Origin: Xylanibacter ruminicola
GTDB taxonomy: Bacteria > Bacteroidota > Bacteroidia > Bacteroidales > Bacteroidaceae
Length of the DNA stretch: 64,000 nucleotides
Assembly: GCA_015060625.1 (NCBI GenBank)
Contig: SUYC01000004.1
Coordinates: 1-64,000 of the forward strand
Reading direction: 5' to 3'
The notes beneath the pieces are model-generated. The model was not told the origin of the DNA. It searched no databases and was given only the letters and a program-made list of their open reading frames with translations. Numbering within the stretch: the stretch's first letter is position 1; the number at the start of each line of letters is the position of its first letter. The position numbers were made by a program, and so were the translations under genes. Shown one piece after another: positions 25,163-34,543 of this stretch.

Positions 25163-27601
25163 ATGATGATTAGTTGTAAACGCATATTACTGTTATTCAT
25201 AGTCAGTGGTCAACTGTCCACTGCCCACTGTCAGCTATCAACTGCCACCTGGCCTGTTGCCAGGCCCGAGGCCAAACCCGGCACACGTTGGTGGTGGCTG
25301 GGATCGGCTGTTAATCAGCACGACCTGCAGTGGAACCTCCAGGAGTATGCCCGTGCTGGCATCGGAGCTGTAGAGATTACGCCCATATATGGCGTAAAGG
25401 GTAACGATGCCAACAACATTGATTACCTGTCGCCCCAATGGATGCAGGCTCTGCAATCTGTTCAGGACATCGCCCGACCATTAGGAATCGAGGTGGATAT
25501 GAACTGTGGTACCGGCTGGCCTTTTGGCGGTCCGCACATATCGTTAGATCAGGCTGCCTGCCGAGCTATCATCAAAGATACCATCATCAACGGTAAGCAC
25601 CAATACGATATCGAGATTGGGCGCACCAAACAGAAAGTGAAGCGCGCCGCTCCTGGTGGCGAGGGCTGGGTGATAGACCATTTCGACCGCAACGCCGTGG
25701 CACACTACCTGTCGCGTTTCGATCAGGCATTCGCCACATCGGGGGTGCCCTACCCGCACACATTCTTTAACGACAGCTACGAGGTGTATAAGGCCGACTG
25801 GACACCCACCCTGTTTGAGGAGTTCCAGAAACGTCGCGGCTACGACTTGCGCCAGAAACTGCCCGAACTGTTAGGAAAGGTGGATGACGGCAACCAGACG
25901 CTGGCCGATTATCGCGAAACACTCAGCGACATGCTGCTCGAGAACTTCACCCAGCAATGGGTGGCATGGGCACACAAGCATGGTGTAAAAGTACGCAACC
26001 AGGCTCATGGCTCGCCTGCCAACCTGCTCGACCTTTATGCCGCAGTAGATATCCCTGAGATCGAAGGATTCGGACTCTCGGAGTTCGGCATCCGTGGTTT
26101 GCGAACCGATCCAGGCAAAACACGCAAGAACGATAGCGATGTGTCGATGCTCAAGTATGCATCGTCGGCAGCTCACGTCACAGGCAAGCCATTCACATCA
26201 AGCGAAACGTTTACCTGGCTCACCGAGCATTTCCGTACATCGCTCTCACAAATGAAACCCGATCTCGATCTGATGTTCACCTGTGGCGTCAACCATGTAT
26301 ATTTCCATGGTTCGTGCTATACCCCGCAGAACGATGCCTGGCCTGGGTGGAAGTTCTATGCTTCGGTAGATATGAGTCCTACCAACAGTATCTGGCGCGA
26401 CGCTCCATTCCTGATGAAGTATATCGAGCGCTGCCAAAGCTGGTTGCAGTTAGGACAGCCTGATAACGACTTCTTGGTTTACCTGCCCGTGCGCGACATG
26501 TGGCACCAACGAGATCATAACAATACGCTTCTCATGCAGTTCGATATTCACTCGATGGCCAAGAAAGCACCGCAGTTTATCCGAAGCATTCTTACCATCG
26601 ACAGCTTAGGATACGATTGCGACTACATCAGCGACCGCCAGTTAGCAAAGGTACGCATAGCCGACGGCATGCTGGTCACCGAGGGGGGCACCCGCTACAA
26701 GGCACTCATCATCCCCAGCGGCACCACCATCGACGCCTCGCTGCAAGCACAGATAAACCGCCTGAATGCCTACGTGATTCGTGGCGAGCAGCCTATCGAT
26801 ATGGCAAAGTATGCGAAAGCCGAACAGATGAAGACTGCCTACGGCTTGCGCGCTATCCGCCGCCAAACAACCGACGGTTGGCACTACTTTATCGTAAACC
26901 TCACTCCCAACGATATCGAAGGCAACGTAACCTTAGCTGTACCATTTAAACAAGCAACTTGGTTCAACCCCATGAACGGTGACATACAGCCAGCCTCCGT
27001 GCAAAACGGTCAACTGCATATCGCCTTGAAATCAGGCGAGAGCCGCATTCTGCAGACAAGTAATCAATCATCAATATATGTTGTACCTGAGGCACCTGTG
27101 GCCGAGGAGATGACTCTCCAAGGCCCCTGGACGCTCACTTTCGAAAACGAAACGCCACGTGTTGCCGGCACCTTTAAACTCGACAAGCTCCAGACATGGG
27201 AGACACTGAGTGACAGCGCTGCCGTCACCATGGGCACAGGCATCTACACCACCACCTTCAAGCTCACTGCCCAACAAGCCAAGCAGCACTGGCAGATAGA
27301 TTTGGGCGATGTACGCGAGAGTGCCCGTGTGTATATCAACAACCGATTTGTGGGTTGCGCCTGGGCCGTGCCATTTGTGCTCGACTGTGGCAAAGCGCTG
27401 CGTAAAGGCAAGAACCTCTTACGGATTGAGGTGACCAACCTGCCTGCCAACCGCATAGCCGAATTGGACAGGCAAGGCGTAAAATGGCGCAAATTCAACG
27501 AGATTAACGTAGTTGATATCAACTATAAGAACACTACCTATGCCGATTGGGACCCCGTACCAAGTGGACTCAATTCGAACGTAAAACTAATCAAGAGATA
27601 A
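25163..27601 (+). CDS. GH106-type alpha-L-rhamnosidase
   Basis: Product of 812 aa with a signal peptide (about 1-30) that includes an in-frame repeat, LSTAHCQLSTA. The catalytic region opens with KPGTRWWWLGSAV, the typical GH106 beginning, then MNCGTGWPFGG and the conserved SSETFTWL. A carbohydrate-binding-like beta sandwich sits at the C-terminus (about 640-812, YINNRFVGCAWAVPFVLDCGKALRKGKN). It is shorter than the roughly 1100 aa of the best-studied GH106 enzymes. It removes terminal rhamnose, consistent with completing RG-I oligosaccharides after GH105. It starts 2 bp after the GH105 stop, so translation is probably coupled. Confidence 0.87.
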   Translation: MMISCKRILLLFIVSGQLSTAHCQLSTATWPVARPEAKPGTRWWWLGSAVNQHDLQWNLQEYARAGIGAVEITPIYGVKGNDANNIDYLSPQWMQALQSVQDIARPLGIEVDMNCGTGWPFGGPHISLDQAACRAIIKDTIINGKHQYDIEIGRTKQKVKRAAPGGEGWVIDHFDRNAVAHYLSRFDQAFATSGVPYPHTFFNDSYEVYKADWTPTLFEEFQKRRGYDLRQKLPELLGKVDDGNQTLADYRETLSDMLLENFTQQWVAWAHKHGVKVRNQAHGSPANLLDLYAAVDIPEIEGFGLSEFGIRGLRTDPGKTRKNDSDVSMLKYASSAAHVTGKPFTSSETFTWLTEHFRTSLSQMKPDLDLMFTCGVNHVYFHGSCYTPQNDAWPGWKFYASVDMSPTNSIWRDAPFLMKYIERCQSWLQLGQPDNDFLVYLPVRDMWHQRDHNNTLLMQFDIHSMAKKAPQFIRSILTIDSLGYDCDYISDRQLAKVRIADGMLVTEGGTRYKALIIPSGTTIDASLQAQINRLNAYVIRGEQPIDMAKYAKAEQMKTAYGLRAIRRQTTDGWHYFIVNLTPNDIEGNVTLAVPFKQATWFNPMNGDIQPASVQNGQLHIALKSGESRILQTSNQSSIYVVPEAPVAEEMTLQGPWTLTFENETPRVAGTFKLDKLQTWETLSDSAAVTMGTGIYTTTFKLTAQQAKQHWQIDLGDVRESARVYINNRFVGCAWAVPFVLDCGKALRKGKNLLRIEVTNLPANRIAELDRQGVKWRKFNEINVVDINYKNTTYADWDPVPSGLNSNVKLIKR
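25207..25246. repeat. CAACTGTCCACTG-type repeat in the GH106 signal region
   Basis: CAACTGTCCACTGCCCACTG followed by TCAGCTATCAACTGCC forms a tandem, degenerate array encoding QLSTAHCQLSTAT. It is a GC-shifted relative of the TCAATTG repeats elsewhere in the window. Confidence 0.55.
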
Positions 27602-27629
27602 ATAAAGTTTTTATCTCTTCAGACACTTA

Positions 27630-27654
27630 CCCCTCCTCATATCACGAGGAGGGG
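27630..27654. terminator. Hairpin after the GH2-GH105-GH106 operon
   Basis: CCCCTCCTC (27630-27638) and GAGGAGGGG (27646-27654) form a perfect 9-bp stem with a 7-nt loop. Only a weak CTTTT follows, so termination may be partial. Confidence 0.55.
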
Positions 27655-27676
27655 ATAAGGCTTTTAAACGAAAACG

Positions 27677-27744
27677 TTTACGTGGGAATTTACGTAAAAA
27701 GCAAACTAAAAATTAGCATTTTTACAAAATTTTATCTATATTTG
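27677..27744 (+). promoter_or_regulatory. Promoter and direct-repeat operator of susC pair 3
   Basis: The -7 box is TATATTTG (27737-27744). Two copies of TTTACGT (27677-27683 and 27689-27695) repeat with a 12-nt period, upstream of the promoter. Direct repeats with a spacing near one helical turn are typical of AraC-type DNA binding. No copy of the operators before susC pairs 4 and 5 is seen here, so this operon seems to be under different control. Confidence 0.5.
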
Positions 27745-27814
27745 CACCAATTTAAGACTAATCTCTGGAAGTTGAATAACTTACTATTATAATTAATAAC
27801 TTAAACATCAAAGT

Positions 27815-30800
27815 ATGAATCAAGCAATGAGAAGATTGTGCAAACTGTGCCTCTTAGCTGCATTCTTTGTACTGGCTCCCCCCGAGGTGCTGGCTCAGAC
27901 GATTGCAAAAGGCCAGGTTTTTGACTCAACTAATGAGCCCGTTATTGGTGCTACAGTTGTGGAGAAAGGTAGTCCTAAAAACGCTACTATTACCGATTAC
28001 GACGGAAACTTCAGCCTGACACTGCAGAACAGCAAGCAGGTTGTGATTACTTTCATCGGTATGAAATCAAAAACCGTTACCATCAGCGGCGCTCCCGTGA
28101 AGGTAGTTATGGAAGATGACAACACTACTCTTAACGATGTGGTGGTGATTGGTTACGGTTCGGTTAAGAAAAAGGACTTGACCGGATCTGTCGCAACAGT
28201 AAACAGCGAGACCCTGCAGGCTGTACCTGTAGCCAACGCTTCAGAGGCACTCACCGGTAAGATGGTGGGTGTGCAGGTAACAACCACCGAAGGTTCTCCT
28301 GATGCTGAAGTAAAGATTCGCGTGCGTGGTGGTGGTTCTATCACCCAAAGCAACGATCCCCTTTACATCGTAGATGGATTCCCCGTTGAGACCATCAGCG
28401 ACATCCCCGCCAACGATATCGAGGACATCACCGTACTGAAGGACGCCTCTTCTACCGCCATCTACGGTAGCCGTGGTGCCAATGGTGTTATCCTGGTAAC
28501 CACCAAGAGCGGTAAGGAAGGTAAGACCAAGGTGAGCTACAATGCCTACTACAGCTGGAAGAAGATTGCCAAGAAGCAAAGCGTACTTTCTGCACGCGAC
28601 TATGCCACATGGCAGTACGAGCTGGCACTGCTGAAGAACAATAATGATCCTGAGAAGATTTCATCTTACACCGATTTCTTCGGCAACTACCAGGATCTGG
28701 ATATGTACGACAACATTGCCACCAACGATTGGCAGGATCTGGTTTACGGACGTACTGGTCACACCTTCAATCACAATATCAATATCAATGGTGGTACCGA
28801 GAATATCAAGTATGCATTCAGCTATGCACACATGAACGATAAGGCCATTCAGATTGGTTCAAGCTTTAAGCGCGATAACTTCAGTCTGAAGTTGAACACC
28901 AAACCTACCAAACGCACTACACTCGACTTCCAGGCACGTTATGCCGATACAGATATTCGTGGTGGTGGTGCTCAGGATGCTACTGGTGTTTACGACTCTG
29001 ACCGTCGTCTGCGCTATGCTGTTATCTACAGCCCATTCCCCATCAAGAACCTCGACCCATCTGCCGGTGCTGCCGACGATGATCTGGGTAACCTCTACAA
29101 TCCTATCCAGGCTCAGAACGACAACGATCAGAAGAAGGAGCGTAAGAACCTGAACATTGCAGGTGCTTTTGGATGGGAAGTTTACAAAGACCTGAAGCTG
29201 CGTACAGAGTTTGGTTACGATGATTACAACAACTACGACCAGCGTTACTGGGGTCTTACCACCTATTATATTAAGAACGTACCAGCCGTTGACAACCAGA
29301 ACATGCCAGCCATCCGACTGACATCTACTAACCGTCACCGCTTCCGCAATACCAACACCATCAATTACGACTTCAAGAACCTGATCAAGAACGAGGATCA
29401 CAAGTTGAACGTCATGGTGGGTCATGAGTACGTAATCACCAAGCAGCGCGTTAATACCGACGAGGTACATGGTTTCCCCGTTGACTTTGATGCTGCAACC
29501 GCTTGGAAGCTCACATCACAGGGTGTGCCCTACTCTATCGACGATGCCTACAGCGCCGACGACAAGCTGCTCTCATTCTTCGGTCGTTTGAACTACAACC
29601 TCAAGGACCGTTATCTGCTCAGCGCTACATTCCGTGCCGATGCTTCTTCAAAGTTCAACAAGAGCAACCGCTGGGGTTACTTCCCATCAGCCGCTCTGGC
29701 ATGGCGTATTTCTTCTGAGCCATTCATGGCTGGCACCGACAGCTGGCTCGACGACTTGAAACTGCGCGTCAGCTATGGTACAGCTGGTAACAACAACATT
29801 CCTGTTGGTCAGCTCGTACAGACCTATAGCGCCAGCTCAACAGCTTGGGTAAACGGTATCTCTTCATACTGGGCTCCATCAAAGACCATGGCTAACCCCG
29901 ACCTGAAGTGGGAGACTACCATCACACGTAACGTGGGTATCGACTTCACCCTGTTCGGTGGTAAGCTGAACGGTACTATCGAAGCCTATCTGAACACCAC
30001 AAAGGATCTGCTCATCCAGTTCCCTGTTGGAGGTACAGGTTACGACAACCAGTATCGCAACATGGGTAAGACCGAGAATAAGGGTCTTGAGTTCAGCTTC
30101 ACCTACCACATCGTTAACCAGAAGAACTGGGGTATCGACGTGAGCGGTAACATCGGCTTCAACAAGAACAAGGTGAAGAGCCTTGGTGTGATGAACGACT
30201 TTGGTTGGAACACCAACTGGGCTTCTACCGAAATCGGTAACGACTACTGGATTTCTGTAGGCGATCCTCTCGGTCAGGTAATGGGATTCCGCATGGATGG
30301 CGCTGGTCGCTACGATGTGAACGACTTCAGTGGCTACGATGCTAAGCAGGGCTGGATCCTGAAGGAGGGTGTTGCTGATGCTACAGCCGTAGTAGGCACT
30401 ATCCGCCCAGGTTCACTCAAACTGAAGGATCTGGATGGTGATGGATTCGTTACTTACGAGAACGATGTTGAGGTTTTGGGCGATGTAAACCCAACTGCTT
30501 TCGGTGGATTCACTCTGAGCGGTCACGCTTACGGTTTCGACCTGAGCGCTGCCTTCAACTACAGCATTGGCAACAAGGTTTACAATGCTAATAAGATTGA
30601 GTACACCTCAACCTCAAAGTATCAGTACCGCAGTATGAGCACCGAGATGGCTGCCGGCAAGCGCTGGACCAACCTCGATCCTGAGACTGGTCTGCTGAGC
30701 AACGACCCAGCCCGTCTGGCTGAGTTGAATGCCAACACCACTATGTGGAGCCCCTACATGAGCCGCATGGTTCTTACCGACTGGGCCCTTGAGAACGCTT

Positions 30801-31042
30801 CTTTCCTGCGCCTCAACACCCTTACACTGGGTTACACTATCCCTGCTGCCCTCACCAAGCGTGCTGGCATTCAGAGCCTGCGCTTCTATGCAACAGCTTA
30901 CAACGTATTTACCATTACTGGTTACAGCGGTTTCGATCCTGAGAGCGACTGCTACCGTCGTACTGCTCTTACACCAAGTGTTGACCACTCTGGTTATCCA
31001 CGTAGCCGCCAGTTCGTTGTAGGACTCAATTTGAATTTCTAA
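27815..31042 (+). CDS. SusC/RagA TonB-dependent transporter (pair 3)
   Basis: Product of 1075 aa with signal peptide MNQAMRRLCKLCLLAAFFVLAPPEVLA. The regulatory-like domain spans about 30-110, the plug contains LNDVVVIGYGSVKKKDLTGSV and VLKDASSTAIYGSRGANGVILVTTK, and the barrel ends in VVGLNLNF. The first 50 or so residues are almost identical to those of susC pair 4 (35570), while the rest has diverged. This suggests duplication or conversion of the 5' end. It is the first gene of an operon with SusD and a beta-helix lipoprotein. Substrate not readable from sequence; pectic by context. Confidence 0.95.
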   Translation: MNQAMRRLCKLCLLAAFFVLAPPEVLAQTIAKGQVFDSTNEPVIGATVVEKGSPKNATITDYDGNFSLTLQNSKQVVITFIGMKSKTVTISGAPVKVVMEDDNTTLNDVVVIGYGSVKKKDLTGSVATVNSETLQAVPVANASEALTGKMVGVQVTTTEGSPDAEVKIRVRGGGSITQSNDPLYIVDGFPVETISDIPANDIEDITVLKDASSTAIYGSRGANGVILVTTKSGKEGKTKVSYNAYYSWKKIAKKQSVLSARDYATWQYELALLKNNNDPEKISSYTDFFGNYQDLDMYDNIATNDWQDLVYGRTGHTFNHNININGGTENIKYAFSYAHMNDKAIQIGSSFKRDNFSLKLNTKPTKRTTLDFQARYADTDIRGGGAQDATGVYDSDRRLRYAVIYSPFPIKNLDPSAGAADDDLGNLYNPIQAQNDNDQKKERKNLNIAGAFGWEVYKDLKLRTEFGYDDYNNYDQRYWGLTTYYIKNVPAVDNQNMPAIRLTSTNRHRFRNTNTINYDFKNLIKNEDHKLNVMVGHEYVITKQRVNTDEVHGFPVDFDAATAWKLTSQGVPYSIDDAYSADDKLLSFFGRLNYNLKDRYLLSATFRADASSKFNKSNRWGYFPSAALAWRISSEPFMAGTDSWLDDLKLRVSYGTAGNNNIPVGQLVQTYSASSTAWVNGISSYWAPSKTMANPDLKWETTITRNVGIDFTLFGGKLNGTIEAYLNTTKDLLIQFPVGGTGYDNQYRNMGKTENKGLEFSFTYHIVNQKNWGIDVSGNIGFNKNKVKSLGVMNDFGWNTNWASTEIGNDYWISVGDPLGQVMGFRMDGAGRYDVNDFSGYDAKQGWILKEGVADATAVVGTIRPGSLKLKDLDGDGFVTYENDVEVLGDVNPTAFGGFTLSGHAYGFDLSAAFNYSIGNKVYNANKIEYTSTSKYQYRSMSTEMAAGKRWTNLDPETGLLSNDPARLAELNANTTMWSPYMSRMVLTDWALENASFLRLNTLTLGYTIPAALTKRAGIQSLRFYATAYNVFTITGYSGFDPESDCYRRTALTPSVDHSGYPRSRQFVVGLNLNF

Positions 31043-31061
31043 AATGAAGGAGGACATGAAA

Positions 31062-32873
31062 ATGAAGAATAATATTAAATTAGCTATACTATCAATGTCG
31101 CTGATAGGTTTGGCCTCGTGCGACATGGATGCCCCCAGCATCTCAACCCTCGACGAATCATCGGTATTCGCCACCTACTCGCTGGCCGAATCAGAGGTGA
31201 TGTCAATCCACGTATCGTTTGGTGAGACCAACTCTTACCGTGGTCGCTTCCTACCCTACTACGGCGTTAACACCGATGTAGAATGGGGAAATGCACCTTC
31301 TTACGCCGATCGCGTAAGCGATAAGCAGAGTCTGTGGAACTACAGTACCCAGGCTGCCAACGGACAGATGAACACAGCCAACAATGCCTACGCAAAGTTC
31401 TACGAGGGTATCGAGCGTGCAAACCTGGCCATCAAGGGCATCCGCCAATATGGCAACGTCGAGAACAACGCCGATATGCGCCACCTGCTGGGTGAAGCAC
31501 TCACACTGCGTGCCGTGATCTATAACGACCTGCTGAAGGCTTGGGGCGATGTACCTGCACGTTTCGAGCCTAACAACTCGGACAATATGTACCTGCCTCG
31601 TACCAACCGCGACGTGATTTACAAGCAGTTGCTCGAGGACCTGAAGGAAGCCGAGGGCTATTGCTACTGGGCTAAGGAGAATGCAATCACCAAGACTACC
31701 GAGCGTGTTAACAAGGACTTTGTAAAGGCCCTGCGTGCCCGTCTAGCTCTCTATGCCGGTGGTTACGGTCTGCGTGGCGACGGCTATCGCCTGTCGAAGG
31801 ATCCCGACCTGGCTCCACAGAAGATGTACGAGATTGCTAAGCAGGAGTGCGAAGAGGTGATTGCCCACGGCAGCAGCAAGCTAGGCACCTTCAAGGAGAA
31901 CTTCGTAAAGCTCTGTCAGGACAATGTGACAGCTGGTGGCGAAAGCCTTTGGGAGATTCCTTTCTCTGCCGGTCGTGGACGTGTGCTCTACACATGGGGT
32001 CTCAAGCATAACGCTAAGGACCAGTACACTCAGCAGGCTCAAGGTGGTGTCAACCGCGCCGTTTCTACATTGTTCTACGATTACGATCCCGAGGATATCC
32101 GTCGTGACATCACTGTAGTGCCTTACGAGTGGAGTAAGGACCTGAAAAATGGTAACTCGCACGTAACTCTGAGCGGCCTTAATAAGATGTGCTTCGGTAA
32201 GCTGCGCTACGAGTGGATGAACCGCATTGTTACCAGTACCAACGACGATGGTGTGAACTGGCAGTATATGCGCTTGGCCGATGTTTACCTGATGGCTGCC
32301 GAGGCCGAGAACGAACTGGGTAACACCGCCGCTGCATGGAACTACATGAAGCCAGTATTGGATCGCGCACTGCCCGCTGCTAAGGTAGCTGCCCTGCAGA
32401 CCAAGTACACCGCTAATCAGCAGGCTTTCCGTGAGGGTATCTACGATCAGCGTGCACTCGAATTTGCTGGCGAGGCTCTGCGTAAGGCCGACCTCGTGCG
32501 CTGGGGTATCATCGACCAGAAGATGGCCGAGGCCAAGGCTAAGCTCCAGGCTCTGCAGACACGTACTGGCGCATACGCCGGACTGCCTGATAAGGTTTAT
32601 CTGAAGACCGTTGAAAACGAGAGCGACATCCAGATTTACGGTATGAACAAGGGGGAGGACGATCCCGCCGTTATCAACGCCCTCGAGGGTGATTGGGAGA
32701 ACAAGAACTGGTTCGGTACTGCCGATAAACCATCTCTTACCGACGACATAATCGACGGTCTCTACGTAGCCACCCCAAGTCTCAACTGCCTGTGGCCTAT
32801 CTGGCAGAATTTCATCGACTCAAGCAACAATATGCTGAACAACGATGGCAACTACGGACAGCTGTCGGACTAA
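31062..32873 (+). CDS. SusD/RagB-like lipoprotein (pair 3)
   Basis: Product of 603 aa. The signal MKNNIKLAILSMSLIGLASCDMDAPS carries a lipobox. The SusD core has LLGEALTLRAVIYNDLLKAWGDVPARF and the C-terminal YDQRALEFAGEALRKADLVRWG. Three in-frame ATGs (31044, 31056, 31062) are possible. The last is chosen because AAGGAGG (31047-31053) lies 8 nt before it, a rare clear Shine-Dalgarno for this phylum. It follows susC by 19 bp. Confidence 0.92.
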   Translation: MKNNIKLAILSMSLIGLASCDMDAPSISTLDESSVFATYSLAESEVMSIHVSFGETNSYRGRFLPYYGVNTDVEWGNAPSYADRVSDKQSLWNYSTQAANGQMNTANNAYAKFYEGIERANLAIKGIRQYGNVENNADMRHLLGEALTLRAVIYNDLLKAWGDVPARFEPNNSDNMYLPRTNRDVIYKQLLEDLKEAEGYCYWAKENAITKTTERVNKDFVKALRARLALYAGGYGLRGDGYRLSKDPDLAPQKMYEIAKQECEEVIAHGSSKLGTFKENFVKLCQDNVTAGGESLWEIPFSAGRGRVLYTWGLKHNAKDQYTQQAQGGVNRAVSTLFYDYDPEDIRRDITVVPYEWSKDLKNGNSHVTLSGLNKMCFGKLRYEWMNRIVTSTNDDGVNWQYMRLADVYLMAAEAENELGNTAAAWNYMKPVLDRALPAAKVAALQTKYTANQQAFREGIYDQRALEFAGEALRKADLVRWGIIDQKMAEAKAKLQALQTRTGAYAGLPDKVYLKTVENESDIQIYGMNKGEDDPAVINALEGDWENKNWFGTADKPSLTDDIIDGLYVATPSLNCLWPIWQNFIDSSNNMLNNDGNYGQLSD

Positions 32874-32918
32874 AGTCAATTGATAATTGATTATTGATAA
32901 TTGAAAATTAAAGTTTTT

Positions 32919-34481
32919 ATGAAACAAATAAGAATCAAGAATATCGTTTTGGGCCTGGCTGCAGTGGCATTTGCTTCATGTAGCGACGTTGCCGACGAGA
33001 TTACGAGCATCGTCTATAATCGTAACTTCTCGCCCACCAGCGTAGAGGCCAAGGTGCGTAACCGCACCAACGTAGAACTGAGCTGGAACTTGGGTGATGG
33101 CGTTACTAATTACAATGTAGAGGTATTTGCCAACGACAGTATGACCTTTGCCGGTTCGCCTGTAAAGACTTTCTCTGTAACTCCTGATCAGATACCTGTA
33201 ACCATTACAGGACTTGAGGGAGAGACCGAGTACTCATTCCGTGTTCAGGCCACCGATGGCGATGCCACACGCGACTCTAAATGGGCCGGTGCCTACGCCA
33301 AGACCGAGGCCGAGCAGCTGTTCAAGAACGTGAAGGAAGAGGATATCAAGGCTAAGGAAGTGACTCTGCGCTGGACAGCCGGCGAAGAGGCTGCCACCAT
33401 CACCCTGACTCCTGGCAACATTGTTTATAACATTACTGCCGACGACATCAAGGCTGGTGCAGCTACCATCACCGGACTGACTCCTGAAACCGAATACACC
33501 GCTGTAATGGCACGTGCAAACGGTAAAACCCGTGGTAAGATTAGCTTCACCACAGGCGTATATCTCGAAGAGACCGACATTCTGGTCAAGGCAGGTTCGG
33601 ATATCGCACAGGCCATCACCGACGCTCCTGAAGGCTATCGCCTCATTGTGGAGCCTGGCACATACGGTATCGCTACCGACGAGGCTGCATTTGGCGGTTC
33701 AGTAACGGTTAGCAAGAATCTCACCATCAAGGGTCTGCGCCAGAACGATCATCCTGTTATCCAGGGCCGTTTCAAGGTAGAAGCTTCACTCACTATCGAG
33801 CAGGTGACATTCGATGGTAAGGGTACCGATGGCGGTCAGGCCTTCGACTTCACCGCTGCCAACGAGATTGACCAATTCAGTATCTCTAACAGTGAGGTGA
33901 CCAACTACACCAAGGGATTCTACTATGTGAACAAGGCTGCTAAGATTGGTAACATCACCATCAACAACTGTCTCATCAGCAACATCGAGTGCGATGGTGG
34001 CGATATGTTCGACTGCCGTGCTGGTGCCATCCTGGCTCTCAACATCACCAACAACACTATCTGGAACTCTTGTAAGGGTCGTGATCTGGTACGCTACGAC
34101 GACAAGTCAGGCAACTTTGCCGGTGTAGCTCCTGTCATCACCATCGATCACAACACCATCGTAGGTGCTTGTAACGATGCAGGAAAGCGCATCCTCTATG
34201 TTCGCTTCAAGGGCAACAGTATCACATTCACCAACAACATCGTAACCGCCTCTGCCGGTAACTTCTCTAACCAGAAGAATACCGCCGTGCCTACATTCGA
34301 GAACAACTTCTACTCAGGAGCTGATGGTTACGTAACCGAAGGTGCCAACGCCAATGCCCTCTTCGTAGATAAGAGCGGAACCATTGCCGATCCTCAGTTC
34401 AAGGATGCCGCTAATGGCGACTTCACCATTGGCAACGACAATGTGAAGGATAAGAAGGCTGGCGACCCACGTTGGTACTAA
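32919..34481 (+). CDS. Surface lipoprotein: Fn3-like domains plus beta-helix (DUF4957/DUF5123-like)
   Basis: Product of 520 aa. A lipoprotein signal (VLGLAAVAFASCSDV) leads into two fibronectin-III-like domains (about 40-130 and 130-215). A right-handed beta-helix follows (about 220-515) with repeated N-rich turns (ITINNCLISNI, ALNITNNTIWNS, ITIDHNTIVGA, ITFTNNIVTAS). The C-terminus KKAGDPRWY is the usual ending of this Bacteroidetes family. It resembles pectate-lyase-like helices but I see no lyase catalytic Arg/Lys set. It occupies the SusE/SGBP position after SusD, so glycan binding at the surface is the best guess. A strong terminator follows. Confidence 0.8.
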   Translation: MKQIRIKNIVLGLAAVAFASCSDVADEITSIVYNRNFSPTSVEAKVRNRTNVELSWNLGDGVTNYNVEVFANDSMTFAGSPVKTFSVTPDQIPVTITGLEGETEYSFRVQATDGDATRDSKWAGAYAKTEAEQLFKNVKEEDIKAKEVTLRWTAGEEAATITLTPGNIVYNITADDIKAGAATITGLTPETEYTAVMARANGKTRGKISFTTGVYLEETDILVKAGSDIAQAITDAPEGYRLIVEPGTYGIATDEAAFGGSVTVSKNLTIKGLRQNDHPVIQGRFKVEASLTIEQVTFDGKGTDGGQAFDFTAANEIDQFSISNSEVTNYTKGFYYVNKAAKIGNITINNCLISNIECDGGDMFDCRAGAILALNITNNTIWNSCKGRDLVRYDDKSGNFAGVAPVITIDHNTIVGACNDAGKRILYVRFKGNSITFTNNIVTASAGNFSNQKNTAVPTFENNFYSGADGYVTEGANANALFVDKSGTIADPQFKDAANGDFTIGNDNVKDKKAGDPRWY

Positions 34482-34507
34482 TACTCAAAAAATAAATTCT
34501 TTAAGAG

Positions 34508-34539
34508 AGAGTCGTGCTATGACGCACGACTCTTTTTTT
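34508..34539 (+). terminator. Terminator of operon 3
   Basis: AGAGTCGTGC (34508-34517) pairs perfectly with GCACGACTCT (34524-34533), with a 6-nt loop and a following T tract. It also lies just beyond the 3' end of the pseudogene on the other strand. Confidence 0.9.
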
Positions 34540-34543
34540 ATGA

